A DNA stretch of 5,889 nt from NCBI GenBank assembly GCA_030613915.1, contig JAUWKY010000170.1, positions 1 to 5,889 on the forward strand. Direction: 5' to 3'. Numbering within the stretch: the first letter of the stretch is position 1; each line of letters starts with the position of its first letter. Under the pieces are notes generated by a model, which saw nothing but the letters and a program-made list of their open reading frames with translations, searched no databases and was not told the DNA's origin. Positions 1 through 5,612 of this stretch are shown piece by piece. The translations under genes were made by a program, and so were the position numbers. Source of the stretch: Syntrophobacterales bacterium (GTDB taxonomy: Bacteria > Desulfobacterota > Syntrophobacteria > BM002).

Positions 1-13
1 ACAGCCAATACGG

Positions 14-64
14 TAGGTCGGATCATTCTTGCGTCAGTACCGCTCTGCGGAACCATCCGACCTA
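14..64. repeat. 51-bp inverted repeat downstream of the GNAT gene
   Basis: Two perfect 10-nt arms, taggtcggat at 14-23 and atccgaccta at 55-64, enclose a 31-nt loop. The loop holds a second small hairpin, CCGC-TCT-GCGG, at 40-50. The structure begins 13 nt past the GNAT stop codon, so it could act as an RNA hairpin at the 3' end of that transcript. No run of U follows it on the minus strand, so it is not a standard intrinsic terminator. It could also be a dispersed repeat or the edge of a mobile element lying to the left of the window. The pairing is seen directly; the role is inferred. Confidence 0.55.
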
Positions 65-77
65 AGGGTGCTAACAG

Positions 78-554
78 TTACAACAGCAATTCCATAAAGG
101 AAGTCCCCTCTACCGGGTTATATCGATACGGCTCTATCTCCCTGAATCCAAACGATGCATACAAACCCCTTGCTGTTTCCATGGAGGGAAGGGTGTCCAA
201 GCGCATAGCCTGGTAGCCAATTTTACGTGCCTTGTCAATCACAGCTTCACATAAACCTCTACCGATGCCCAAACCCCTGAATCGAGGTCTTGAATACAGC
301 CTTTTCATCTCGCAGATGGAGGGGCTGAACTTCCTCAAGCCTACACAGCCAGCGACTTCGCCTTTCCACACGGCCATAAGTAGGCATCCTTCAGGTGGAG
401 CATAGTCACCTGGAAGATTGGCCAACTCCACGTCAAAGTTCTGAAAATCCAGGCTGATCTCTAAAGAGGAACTGTATTCCTCAAAAAGCTTCTTGACTTC
501 AATAAGATCATCGTTCGTTTCGACTTCCACTATTTGAAACAATTCCTTCCTCAC
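78..554 (-). CDS. GNAT family N-acetyltransferase
   Basis: A 158-aa protein of the Gcn5-related N-acetyltransferase fold, which transfers an acetyl group from acetyl-CoA to an amine; the acceptor cannot be read from the sequence. The acetyl-CoA pyrophosphate loop is clear as RFRGLGIGRG at residues 91-100, after the beta-4 strand CEMKRLYS (81-88). The C-terminal half has the usual A-x-x-LY-x-x-x-GF segment (ARGLYASFGF, 128-137) and a Y-x-x-NP turn near 143-147. The length is normal for a single-domain GNAT. The start is a GTG, supported by a GAGGAG ribosome binding site (563-568) with an 8-nt spacer. The gene follows ilvE by 115 nt on the same strand. It is a cytoplasmic enzyme. I see no feature that ties it to arsenic (ArsN-like) chemistry. 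The family call is secure, the substrate unknown. Confidence 0.9.
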   Translation of the reverse strand: MRKELFQIVEVETNDDLIEVKKLFEEYSSSLEISLDFQNFDVELANLPGDYAPPEGCLLMAVWKGEVAGCVGLRKFSPSICEMKRLYSRPRFRGLGIGRGLCEAVIDKARKIGYQAMRLDTLPSMETARGLYASFGFREIEPYRYNPVEGTSFMELLL

Positions 555-601
555 TCAAATTACTCCTCGAATGAGAGGTGTCAGTAGCAAGGCTATATTC
601 G

Positions 602-650
602 ATGGGAAATATGGTTACTGAAAGGCAGACCCTATTTTCAGGTATCCCAT
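602..650. other. Nested stem-loop between ilvE and the GNAT gene
   Basis: The 115-nt gap between ilvE and the GNAT gene contains two nested inverted repeats. The outer pair is atggga at 602-607 and tcccat at 645-650. The inner pair is ctgaaa at 618-623 and tttcag at 636-641, with a further GG/CC pair inside. It may be a 3'-end hairpin of the ilvE transcript, but there is no T-tract on either side, so I do not call it an intrinsic terminator. No promoter is evident in this gap. Confidence 0.3.
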
Positions 651-669
651 TATTGAAGCAGGGGATGCT

Positions 670-1740
670 TCAGGCGATGCGAAGCAGCCAGCCAAAAGGA
701 TCTTCCCTGCGACCGTACTGGATGCCTGTGAGTTCGTCATAGACTTTTTGGGACAATTCACCCGTCTTCCCATCAGCTATTTGGAGATCTTCTCCTTTGT
801 AGCAGATCACACCAACAGGAGAAATTACCGCTGCGGTGCCGGTAGCAAACATCTCTTTCAAAGAGTTGTTTTTGCACCCGTCGGCGACCTCTTCAATAGA
901 AATCGGACGTTCGGAAACGTTAAGGCCCCAATGTCTGGCAAGTTGCAGCACCGAGTCCCTGGTGACACCGGGCAGGATAGTTCCCCCGAGGGGTGGGGTG
1001 ACAAGTTCGTCATTTATGAAAAAGAAGATATTACTGGTGCCAACCTCCTCCACATACTTGAGTTCTTTGGCATCAAGCCACAGGACCTGGGTATAGCCTT
1101 TCCCAGTGGCTTCTTGCGAAACATAAAGGGTAGCTCCATAGTTCCCGGAAGTTTTCGCTTCGCCCACACCCCCCTTGGCGGCACGCACGTAGGTATCGGA
1201 AACGTAAATCCTGGTGGGACTGAATCCTCCAGGATAATAGGCGCCAACCGGCCCAAGGATGATGTAAAACAGGTATTGATCCGAAGGCCTTAACCCAAGA
1301 GCTGGCTCAGTGGCTATCATTGTGGGTCTGATATAGAGGGATGTGCCTTCCGATTTGGGCACCCATTCGCGGTCGAGCAAAATCAATTCTTTCATGGCCT
1401 GATGAAATAGATCCGGGTCCACTGCCGGCATGACCATTCTTCTGGCGGAACCATTCAGCCGTTCAATATTCTTCTCAGGTCGAAACAGGCCAATTCCACC
1501 GTCCTCTAAGTGATAGGCTTTCAGACCCTCGAACACCTCTTGATTGTAGTGCAGTACCATGGCGGTGGGATCGAGCCTCAAGTCCCCGTAGGGTTCAATA
1601 CGGGCGTCGTGCCATTTTTTCTGTCGGGTATAGTCCATGAGAAACATATGATCGGTGGTGTACTTACCAAATCCGAGATCAGAATCTTTCGGACGAACCT
1701 TCTGGCCAACAGTAGTAGATCTCGTCACTCTGATTTCCAT
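670..1740 (-). CDS. ilvE: Branched-chain amino acid aminotransferase (IlvE)
   Basis: A 356-aa fold-type IV, PLP-dependent aminotransferase that interconverts leucine, isoleucine and valine with their 2-oxo acids, using 2-oxoglutarate/glutamate as partner. It resembles the BCAT subgroup shared by eukaryotes and many bacteria. Landmarks are FEGLKAY (70-76), LYIRP (135-139), GEAKTSGNYG (193-202) with the PLP-binding lysine at 196, EEVGTSNIFF (231-240), LPGVTRDS (256-263) and FATGTAAVISPV (298-309). The redox CxxC of mammalian mitochondrial BCAT is not present. I chose the ATG at 1740 (MEIRV). The reading frame stays open 64 codons further upstream, but that extension overlaps the end of the preceding gene and has no family similarity that I recognise. 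The chosen ATG also has GAGAAAGG a few bases upstream. The protein is complete, cytoplasmic and of normal length. No other ilv or leu genes are in view, so it appears to be a stand-alone copy. Confidence 0.95.
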   Translation of the reverse strand: MEIRVTRSTTVGQKVRPKDSDLGFGKYTTDHMFLMDYTRQKKWHDARIEPYGDLRLDPTAMVLHYNQEVFEGLKAYHLEDGGIGLFRPEKNIERLNGSARRMVMPAVDPDLFHQAMKELILLDREWVPKSEGTSLYIRPTMIATEPALGLRPSDQYLFYIILGPVGAYYPGGFSPTRIYVSDTYVRAAKGGVGEAKTSGNYGATLYVSQEATGKGYTQVLWLDAKELKYVEEVGTSNIFFFINDELVTPPLGGTILPGVTRDSVLQLARHWGLNVSERPISIEEVADGCKNNSLKEMFATGTAAVISPVGVICYKGEDLQIADGKTGELSQKVYDELTGIQYGRREDPFGWLLRIA

Positions 1741-1789
1741 GGTGAAAGCCTTTCTCACTTTATAGTCACGTGCCCCACAGCCTATATCT

Positions 1790-1802
1790 ATAGCACAGCT
1801 AT
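1790..1802. other. Small perfect hairpin in the ilvE leader
   Basis: ATAGC-TGT-GCTAT (minus strand) is a perfect 5-bp hairpin with a 3-nt loop, 49 nt upstream of the ilvE start in the 104-nt gap after the SRPBCC-like gene. There is no leader peptide rich in Leu/Ile/Val codons and no T-tract, so it is not a recognisable attenuator. The TATAGATATAG stretch next to it could be a -10-like region, but no convincing -35 sits at the right distance. Low confidence that it is functional. Confidence 0.2.
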
Positions 1803-1844
1803 GTTTTGAAAATCCATCAGTGCTAAGGTCAAGAATGCTCCAAA

Positions 1845-2372
1845 TCAGCCTTCTCTGAGTTCGATGCTCTCTTTTAGGCAACGAAGCATTTCCCTCCGGA
1901 TCAAACCACTGAAAGGACCAACCAAACGCCAATAGAGTCTGAAACGTTTTCTACTGCGGTCATCCATACACATGATCCGAGTTTCTGTAGAAACCTTCAC
2001 GAGACCATGAGAACTTTTACTGACCGCAAAATTCCAACCAACTTTAGCGTACCCCTTATGGTTGAATTCCCGGTACCGTAGAGCGTTCACCTTTTCAAGC
2101 TTCGCAGTTGGCGCCCAAAACTTCCCAATAAGACCCAGAACAAACTCTTTACCAGGCAGTTCATCGACAAGAACAAAGCCCGCTTCAAGGAGGTCGTCAA
2201 CGGACTGTAATGTTGCAGGAAGTCCACGCAACCATAATAGGATGCGAATGAGAAAAGAATCAGAAAAATCGAGGGCTCGAACCGTTTGGTAAACTTCCGT
2301 TCGATTTCCTCTTATCTCAATCTGATGATATTCGCGTTCGTCATATCTGGGAAGGATCTGATCTATGAGCAT
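1845..2372 (-). CDS. SRPBCC/DUF2867-like hypothetical protein
   Basis: A 175-aa protein resembling uncharacterised bacterial proteins of the SRPBCC (START-like, helix-grip) type, often labelled DUF2867. This is from recall of the sequence style, not from a search. Visible landmarks are an early IEIRG strand (18-22), a GKFW turn (83-86), an STETRI strand (128-133) and a distinctive basic/aromatic C-terminal helix, FRLYWRLVGPFSGLIRREML (144-163). SRPBCC folds form a deep hydrophobic cavity, so a lipid or other hydrophobic ligand is plausible but unproven. There is no signal peptide. The ATG at 2372 starts 13 nt after the DUF4442 stop, which fits co-transcription. A GTG at 2426 in the same frame would overlap the upstream gene by 41 nt and adds a basic stretch without recognisable similarity. 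The ribosome binding site at 2372 is weak, so translational coupling is possible. Confidence 0.75.
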   Translation of the reverse strand: MLIDQILPRYDEREYHQIEIRGNRTEVYQTVRALDFSDSFLIRILLWLRGLPATLQSVDDLLEAGFVLVDELPGKEFVLGLIGKFWAPTAKLEKVNALRYREFNHKGYAKVGWNFAVSKSSHGLVKVSTETRIMCMDDRSRKRFRLYWRLVGPFSGLIRREMLRCLKESIELREG

Positions 2373-2385
2373 AGTTCTAACGTGT

Positions 2386-2832
2386 TTAACTCTGTTTTTT
2401 ACGCACGTAGAGTTTTTTCTCAACACGAGCTACAACTTCGCCTGATTCATTGACAATATCCACTGACAGTGCAGGGAAATAAGCGTTGCCGTCGGCTGTC
2501 TTATTTTTAATCTCTGCTATCTGGTCATCGTTCAAGCGAAAGCGAGCTGTCACAGTTCCCCTGCCAGGAGCTATGAAATCCATGGTGCTGGTTTTGTCCC
2601 ATACGGTGTATTCATTCCCTAGAATGTGAATCAACATAAGCATGTAGAAGGGGTCTGTCATGGCGGCAAGACTACCACCAAAGTGTGTGCCCACGTAGTT
2701 ACGGTTATACCAGCGTAATTTCATGGAAACGACCACTTCTCTAAAGTCGGCTCCGATATGCCTGACTCTTATCCCTGCGCCAAGGAAAGGAGGCCAGAGA
2801 TTCATGCCGAATTTCAATATTCTTAGTTTCAC
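2386..2832 (-). CDS. DUF4442 hotdog-fold thioesterase-like protein
   Basis: A 148-aa protein of the DUF4442 family, in the PaaI-like hotdog superfamily that includes acyl-CoA thioesterases. The central helix region, NRNYVGTHFGGSLAAMTDPF (43-62), carries the family's GTHFGGSL and DP signature. The N-terminal segment with NLWPPFLGAG (11-20) and the later strand DFIAPGRGTVTARFRL (85-100) are also typical. Hydrolysis of an acyl-CoA or acyl carrier thioester is a family-based inference; no substrate can be assigned. The start is a GTG at 2832 with AGGAA (2838-2842) 5 nt upstream; an ATG at residue 10 would cut into the conserved N-terminus. It is probably the first gene of a short operon with the SRPBCC-like gene. 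A 132-nt gap separates it from the TPR gene. I see no clear sigma-70 promoter there. Confidence 0.85.
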   Translation of the reverse strand: MKLRILKFGMNLWPPFLGAGIRVRHIGADFREVVVSMKLRWYNRNYVGTHFGGSLAAMTDPFYMLMLIHILGNEYTVWDKTSTMDFIAPGRGTVTARFRLNDDQIAEIKNKTADGNAYFPALSVDIVNESGEVVARVEKKLYVRKKQS

Positions 2833-2951
2833 AGTAGTTCCTATCGACCGATTTCATTCTTGATTGAAACAAAACTAAGAGCGATCTAACCAGGTGGGAC
2901 GCAGGAAAATTTCTGCATATTTAGACAACTCGGAACATATGCTGTCTTGAA

Positions 2952-2961
2952 GTTAGGGTTA
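2952..2961 (+). repeat. Short copy of the palindromic element's terminal sequence
   Basis: gttagggtta is identical to 3892-3901, the right terminus of the 194-bp element plus one flanking base. It lies just past the stop codon of the TPR gene. It may be a remnant end of a second copy of the element, or chance; only 10 bases match. Confidence 0.3.
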
Positions 2962-2964
2962 GTC

Positions 2965-3678
2965 CTATTTTTTAGGAGGCTTGATCGTGAGCTTGAAAAT
3001 CAGTATAAGCGCGATGGCGATGAGCGCAATGAGCCCTGCCTTGCTCAATTCCTCCGGGCTGGCATATTTATAGAAGTATCTTCGACCCCAAAAGCGGGGG
3101 ATTCTGGGATCTATCCGCATGGCAGCTCTAGAGTCGGCAACAGCGAGTTCCACGTTACCGAGTCTGCGGTAGATCTTTACCCGTGTCTTATAGGCATCTG
3201 CCTGGGCCCTTGGATCTCCTCTGAGCTTTGTGGCCTTGGTGGCATCTCTGATAGCTTTTTCGTCATTACCGCTCAATCGGTATGCCTCCGCCCGGTAAGC
3301 GTAACCGCCGGTAAGTTGGGGATCAATTTTGATGGCTTGGGTGAAATTATAGATGGCGCGATCGTACATATGGCTCTTCAGGTAGCCCAGGCCCAGCATC
3401 CGGTAGGCATCAGCTTTGGCGGGTGCAAGATCAAGATATGTCTCGTAGTCCTGAATTACTTTGTCATAATTCCCCTGAAAATAGTGAAGCAAACCCCGCT
3501 TTTCATAGGCTGCCGTCAAACCAGGATTCAGCTCCAAAGCCTTGGTGAAGTATTCGATTTTTTTGTGGGTAACGGAGCCTTTGACTCCAAGGTTGAAATA
3601 CTCCATGGCATTGTCGCCATAGGCGGGTGCGGTGAGCAGCCAAAGGAATATGGAAAGGTAGATTGCCACTGTTTTCAT
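2965..3678 (-). CDS. Exported TPR protein with a C-terminal membrane anchor
   Basis: A 237-aa protein. Residues 1-21 form a signal peptide, with a short basic start, a hydrophobic core (IYLSIFLWLLTAP) and a likely cut after AYG. About five tetratricopeptide repeats follow: a degenerate one at 22-52, then 53-86, 87-120, 121-154 and 158-191. They show the usual spacing and the ALELNP/AIKIDP/AMRIDP ends. Residues 214-231 (AGLIALIAIALILIFKLT) form one membrane span, followed by a basic tail (KPPKK). The predicted protein therefore sits outside the cytoplasm, anchored by its C-terminus, with the basic tail inside. TPRs are protein-protein scaffolds; the partner is unknown. The ATG at 3678 has a weak AAGAGA motif upstream. 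The gene stands alone between a 132-nt gap and a palindromic repeat that ends 28 nt before its start, so its promoter must lie within or beyond that repeat. Confidence 0.88.
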   Translation of the reverse strand: MKTVAIYLSIFLWLLTAPAYGDNAMEYFNLGVKGSVTHKKIEYFTKALELNPGLTAAYEKRGLLHYFQGNYDKVIQDYETYLDLAPAKADAYRMLGLGYLKSHMYDRAIYNFTQAIKIDPQLTGGYAYRAEAYRLSGNDEKAIRDATKATKLRGDPRAQADAYKTRVKIYRRLGNVELAVADSRAAMRIDPRIPRFWGRRYFYKYASPEELSKAGLIALIAIALILIFKLTIKPPKK

Positions 3679-3706
3679 GACATTATCTCTTGCTCACGAG
3701 GTAATC

Positions 3707-3900
3707 AACCCTAACGTTGCAAACCCCCACCGGCTAAAATCGCTAGGCTCGCTCTATAGCACACCATCTGCGGCTGTGCTCGCCTCGGCCAGGATCTCAC
3801 GTACGGTGAAGTACGCTTCGTCCTGACCGAGCCTGTGCGCAGCCACATCTGGCGCACTCTAGCGCGTTTTTCCTAGGAGTAGGTCTGCAACGTTAGGGTT
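3707..3900. repeat. 194-bp MITE-like palindromic element with 19-bp terminal inverted repeats
   Basis: The ends are aaccctaacgttgcaaacc (3707-3725) and ggtctgcaacgttagggtt (3882-3900), which are reverse complements at 18 of 19 positions. Most of the interior also folds on itself: tgcggctgtgc at 3769-3779 pairs with 3837-3847 (9 of 11), ctcggccagga at 3784-3794 pairs with 3821-3831 (10 of 11), and cgtac at 3800-3804 pairs with gtacg at 3811-3815 around a ggtgaa loop. There is no ORF inside. Terminal repeats with a non-coding palindromic interior fit a miniature inverted-repeat element or a REP/BIME-like dispersed repeat. I cannot see a certain target-site duplication. It lies in the 342-nt gap between the Met/Cys-rich gene and the TPR gene, so it may act as a boundary between their transcripts. 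Confidence 0.75.
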
Positions 3901-3957
3901 AATTTAGACGGCCACTTATTCATATATTAAGACATTTCGCGGTTAATGCAAACCTCC

Positions 3958-3987
3958 TCCAATAACGATGTGTTATTTTCTATTGGA
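3958..3987. other. Alternative hairpins downstream of the Met/Cys-rich gene
   Basis: tccaata (3958-3964) pairs with tattgga (3981-3987), while ataac (3962-3966) can instead pair with gttat (3972-3976); the two folds compete. It lies 33 nt past the stop of the small Met/Cys-rich gene and is a candidate 3'-end structure for that transcript. It has no U-tract on the minus strand, so termination is uncertain. The rest of 3901-4020 is AT-rich, with no gene that I can support. Confidence 0.25.
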
Positions 3988-4020
3988 TAGTAGCTTGGCT
4001 TACTCGGGAGTCTCTTCCTC

Positions 4021-4248
4021 TTACTCCTGCTGCTGGCAGCACATGGTCGTCATCCGAGCCATCATCTCAGAGCAGTCGAAGTCGCAGCATCCACTTTCCT
4101 GATCCATCATCTTCTGCATCATCTCAGGACCGTCGAAGCCATGGTTTTCTTCTCGCTGGCGCATCATCTTCCGCATCATCTTGGCAAAGTCCATACCCTC
4201 GCAGCAGCTAAGGAATTCTTTCTTAGTGCTTTTTTGTTCGTCTGTCAT
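4021..4248 (-). CDS. Small Met- and Cys-rich repeat protein, putative metal/metalloid binder
   Basis: A 75-aa acidic, cytoplasmic protein with no signal peptide. I do not recognise a named family. It holds 14 Met and 7 Cys. Cysteines occur as vicinal pairs at 15-16, 54-55 and 70-71, plus C59 (CCDFDC). Methionine pairs fall at 24-25, 43-44 and 62-63, exactly 19 residues apart, within the motifs AKMMRKMM, PEMMQKMM and SEMMARM, so it looks like three diverged copies of one unit. Vicinal Cys and paired Met are thiol/thioether ligands suited to soft metals such as Cu(I) or As(III); that role is inferred. The start is firm: GAGGAG (4257-4262) lies 8 nt before the ATG. A promoter-like sequence matching that of the sigma operon lies 75 nt upstream, so it is probably a target of the neighbouring sigma factor. 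Downstream is a palindromic repeat. Confidence 0.8.
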   Translation of the reverse strand: MTDEQKSTKKEFLSCCEGMDFAKMMRKMMRQREENHGFDGPEMMQKMMDQESGCCDFDCSEMMARMTTMCCQQQE

Positions 4249-4323
4249 TTTGATTTCTCCTCTTTATTTAAGTTATGGTGGTTCTCGGGTCACGCCACAA
4301 CGAGCGCTTGTTTTGTCTATAAA

Positions 4324-4350
4324 GACGAAATGTGTACAAGAAAGGTTACA
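4324..4350 (-). promoter_or_regulatory. ECF-type promoter for the Met/Cys-rich gene
   Basis: On the minus strand, TGTAACC (4344-4350, -35) is followed by a 16-nt spacer and CGTC (4324-4327, -10). This is the general layout of ECF sigma promoters, with an AAC core at -35 and CGTC at -10. The -35, the spacer length and the -10 all match the site upstream of the CMD-sigma operon, and AGACAAAA follows both. The leader from the predicted start point to the ATG is about 70 nt. Sequence match seen directly; recognition by the local sigma factor is inferred. Confidence 0.75.
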
Positions 4351-4435
4351 ATTCGGCGGCGTGTATGGGTGGTGAGAAGAGGAATGGCCCCGGATTGGAT
4401 CACTGAAAAGATAAGAATAGTCGAATAGAGAGACT

Positions 4436-4699
4436 CTATCTGTCAGTCTGATCTATATCTCTTCTTTTCTCTTCGTATTCCTCTTTGTTGATTTCGCCGA
4501 GGGCGTATCTTTTGTCAAGGATCTCCCTGGCCGAGTCGGATGGGGCAATGGCAGGCGTAGTGGTTGCGCTGCGGTATGTGGACCAGCCCGTCATGCAGCC
4601 CGTACGTCCCCGCATCATGAAGACACACAGGACTATCATAGCAATGGGAAATACCCACCACCACCCAAAGCCGACCCAGAAAGCTTCGTACCCAGCCAT
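4436..4699 (-). CDS. SHOCT-domain small membrane protein
   Basis: An 87-aa protein with one N-terminal membrane span (about residues 8-29, rich in Trp and Phe: FWVGFGWWWVFPIAMIVL). A linker with two cysteines nearby (C25, C35) leads to a C-terminal SHOCT domain at 56-83, where REILDKRYALGEINKEEYEE shows the typical short two-helix pattern. SHOCT domains are thought to mediate oligomerisation or protein contacts and commonly sit at the ends of small membrane proteins; no enzyme activity is expected. The start is firm, with AGGAGGT (4707-4713) 7 nt before the ATG. The gene begins 49 nt after the sigma-factor stop on the same strand, so it is likely the last gene of the CMD-sigma-SHOCT operon. 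Its position after an ECF sigma gene with no recognisable anti-sigma gene makes it one candidate partner of the sigma factor, which is speculative. Confidence 0.88.
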   Translation of the reverse strand: MAGYEAFWVGFGWWWVFPIAMIVLCVFMMRGRTGCMTGWSTYRSATTTPAIAPSDSAREILDKRYALGEINKEEYEEKRRDIDQTDR

Positions 4700-4748
4700 T
4701 TGTATTACCTCCTACACATCCACTGAGGTGACAATCGCTTTTGTCAGC

Positions 4749-5300
4749 TCAATGTTCTTGTTCCTTGGGATCACAAACGAGCACGCTTCTCTCGTCCACC
4801 TCAAAACTGCAATGGTCCTCAAGAATGGCTCGGAATTTTTTTCGCGCCCGATGCACCCTCACCTTGACGTTTGAGACGCTAATCTCCATTATTTCGGCTA
4901 TTTCTTTGTGGCTGAAGGCCATAATGTCAGATAGGATGAGCACCGAGCGGTAGTCAGGCGGCAGGAGGTCCATCTTGTCCTGGACACATTCTCCCATCTG
5001 CTGCTGCTCAAGTTCTTTTTGGACCACAGCCTCTTTGAAGGTTACTATCTCCTGCTGGATACTACGTTGGTTCAGAGAAGATCTCTTTGATTGCCTAAAA
5101 TGGTCATGGCAGAGATTGTAGGCAAGGCGAAATATCCAGGATGACAGTTTTGAAAGATCTTTGACGCTTTTTAGATTCTTCTGAACTTTGATAAACGTTT
5201 CCTGAATCAGGTCATCTGCCACCCATTCATCCTTGACATAAGCCAGGATGAATTTTCTGATAGGGTCATGGTACTGATCGTAGATTTTCCAAAAGTCCAT
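4749..5300 (-). CDS. ECF-type RNA polymerase sigma factor with a C-terminal cysteine pair
   Basis: A 183-aa sigma-70 family factor of group IV (ECF) architecture. Region 2 covers about residues 8-75 and includes ADDLIQETFIKV (28-39) and the promoter-melting helix SSWIFRLAYNLCHDHFR (53-69). Region 4 covers about 102-160, with LPPDYRSVLIL (113-123) and the helix-turn-helix HKEIAEIMEISVSNVKVRVH (131-150) that reads the -35 element. A short tail follows with C164 and C176 (C-x11-C), plus C64 and C105 in the body; the tail cysteines could bind a metal or sense thiol stress. I chose the ATG at 5300 (MDFWKIYDQYHDP), which fits the family's N-terminus and has a GGTG motif upstream. An in-frame ATG at 5363 would add 21 unrelated residues and overlap the CMD gene by 23 nt. 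It is co-transcribed with the CMD gene and probably autoregulated through the promoter at 5613-5639. Confidence 0.92.
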   Translation of the reverse strand: MDFWKIYDQYHDPIRKFILAYVKDEWVADDLIQETFIKVQKNLKSVKDLSKLSSWIFRLAYNLCHDHFRQSKRSSLNQRSIQQEIVTFKEAVVQKELEQQQMGECVQDKMDLLPPDYRSVLILSDIMAFSHKEIAEIMEISVSNVKVRVHRARKKFRAILEDHCSFEVDERSVLVCDPKEQEH

Positions 5301-5340
5301 TGAAACACCGATCAAGTAATCAGCAGCATGAGCCGCTTGA

Positions 5341-5577
5341 TTAGGCGGAGCAAGGCAGGTCATATTTTTCTTCTAAGCCCATCATATCTTGGATGCTGTT
5401 TTTCAAGGCGATGTGGGCTCCGTTCTTGACCTTGCTGGCAAGATCCACCACCTCTTGAATTTCCTCTGATGTTAAACCAGCCACCCCAGCCTCATAGTAC
5501 AGATGCTCAAAGCAGGGGATACAATTGGCAGCCGTGGCTGCACCCAAGGCGATGAGAAGCTTGGTCCTTTCCTCCAT
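5341..5577 (-). CDS. Carboxymuconolactone decarboxylase-like (AhpD-fold) small protein
   Basis: A 78-aa protein of the CMD/AhpD family in its short form. The N-terminal helix carries C19-I-P-C22 followed by F-E-H25, similar to the redox CxxC...H site of AhpD, so thiol peroxidase/disulfide chemistry is more likely than true decarboxylation. TSEEIQEVVDLASKVKNGA (36-54) is the typical second helix pair. A further cysteine (C76) sits near the C-terminus. Proteins of this family usually form multimers. The start is firm: AGGAGGA (5585-5591) is 7 nt before the ATG. It is the first gene after a strong ECF-like promoter and is followed 40 nt later by the sigma gene. With acr3 upstream, a role in metalloid or thiol stress is inferred. 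It could transmit redox state to the sigma factor or serve as an output of its regulon. Confidence 0.88.
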   Translation of the reverse strand: MEERTKLLIALGAATAANCIPCFEHLYYEAGVAGLTSEEIQEVVDLASKVKNGAHIALKNSIQDMMGLEEKYDLPCSA

Positions 5578-5612
5578 GGTGATATCCTCCTATCTGTTTA
5601 TTTTGTCTGTAT

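Noticed and set aside
748..1293. Plus-strand 181-codon open frame
   Set aside because: Lies wholly inside ilvE on the opposite strand; no family motif, and ilvE is unmistakable.
1741..1932. N-terminal extension of IlvE to 1932
   Set aside because: Would overlap the end of the SRPBCC-like gene, has no family similarity, and MEIRV at 1740 is a typical BCAT start.
2952..2961. Telomere-like gttagggtta repeat
   Set aside because: A single short unit, not tandem, in bacterial coding context; better explained by similarity to the element's terminal repeat or by chance.
2947..3714. Plus-strand 255-codon open frame
   Set aside because: Mirror of the TPR gene, which has a signal peptide, regular TPR motifs and a membrane span; the plus-strand product has no recognisable domain.
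4425..4439. atagag-aga-ctctat hairpin overlapping the SHOCT stop codon as a terminator
   Set aside because: A 6-bp AT-rich stem without a continuous T-run; too weak to call.
4485..4874. Plus-strand 129-codon open frame
   Set aside because: Runs antisense across the SHOCT and sigma genes, both of which have clear domains; no ribosome binding site or family support.
5301..5363. Longer sigma factor starting at 5363
   Set aside because: Adds 21 residues outside the sigma fold and overlaps the CMD gene; MDFWKIYDQYHDP is a normal ECF start.
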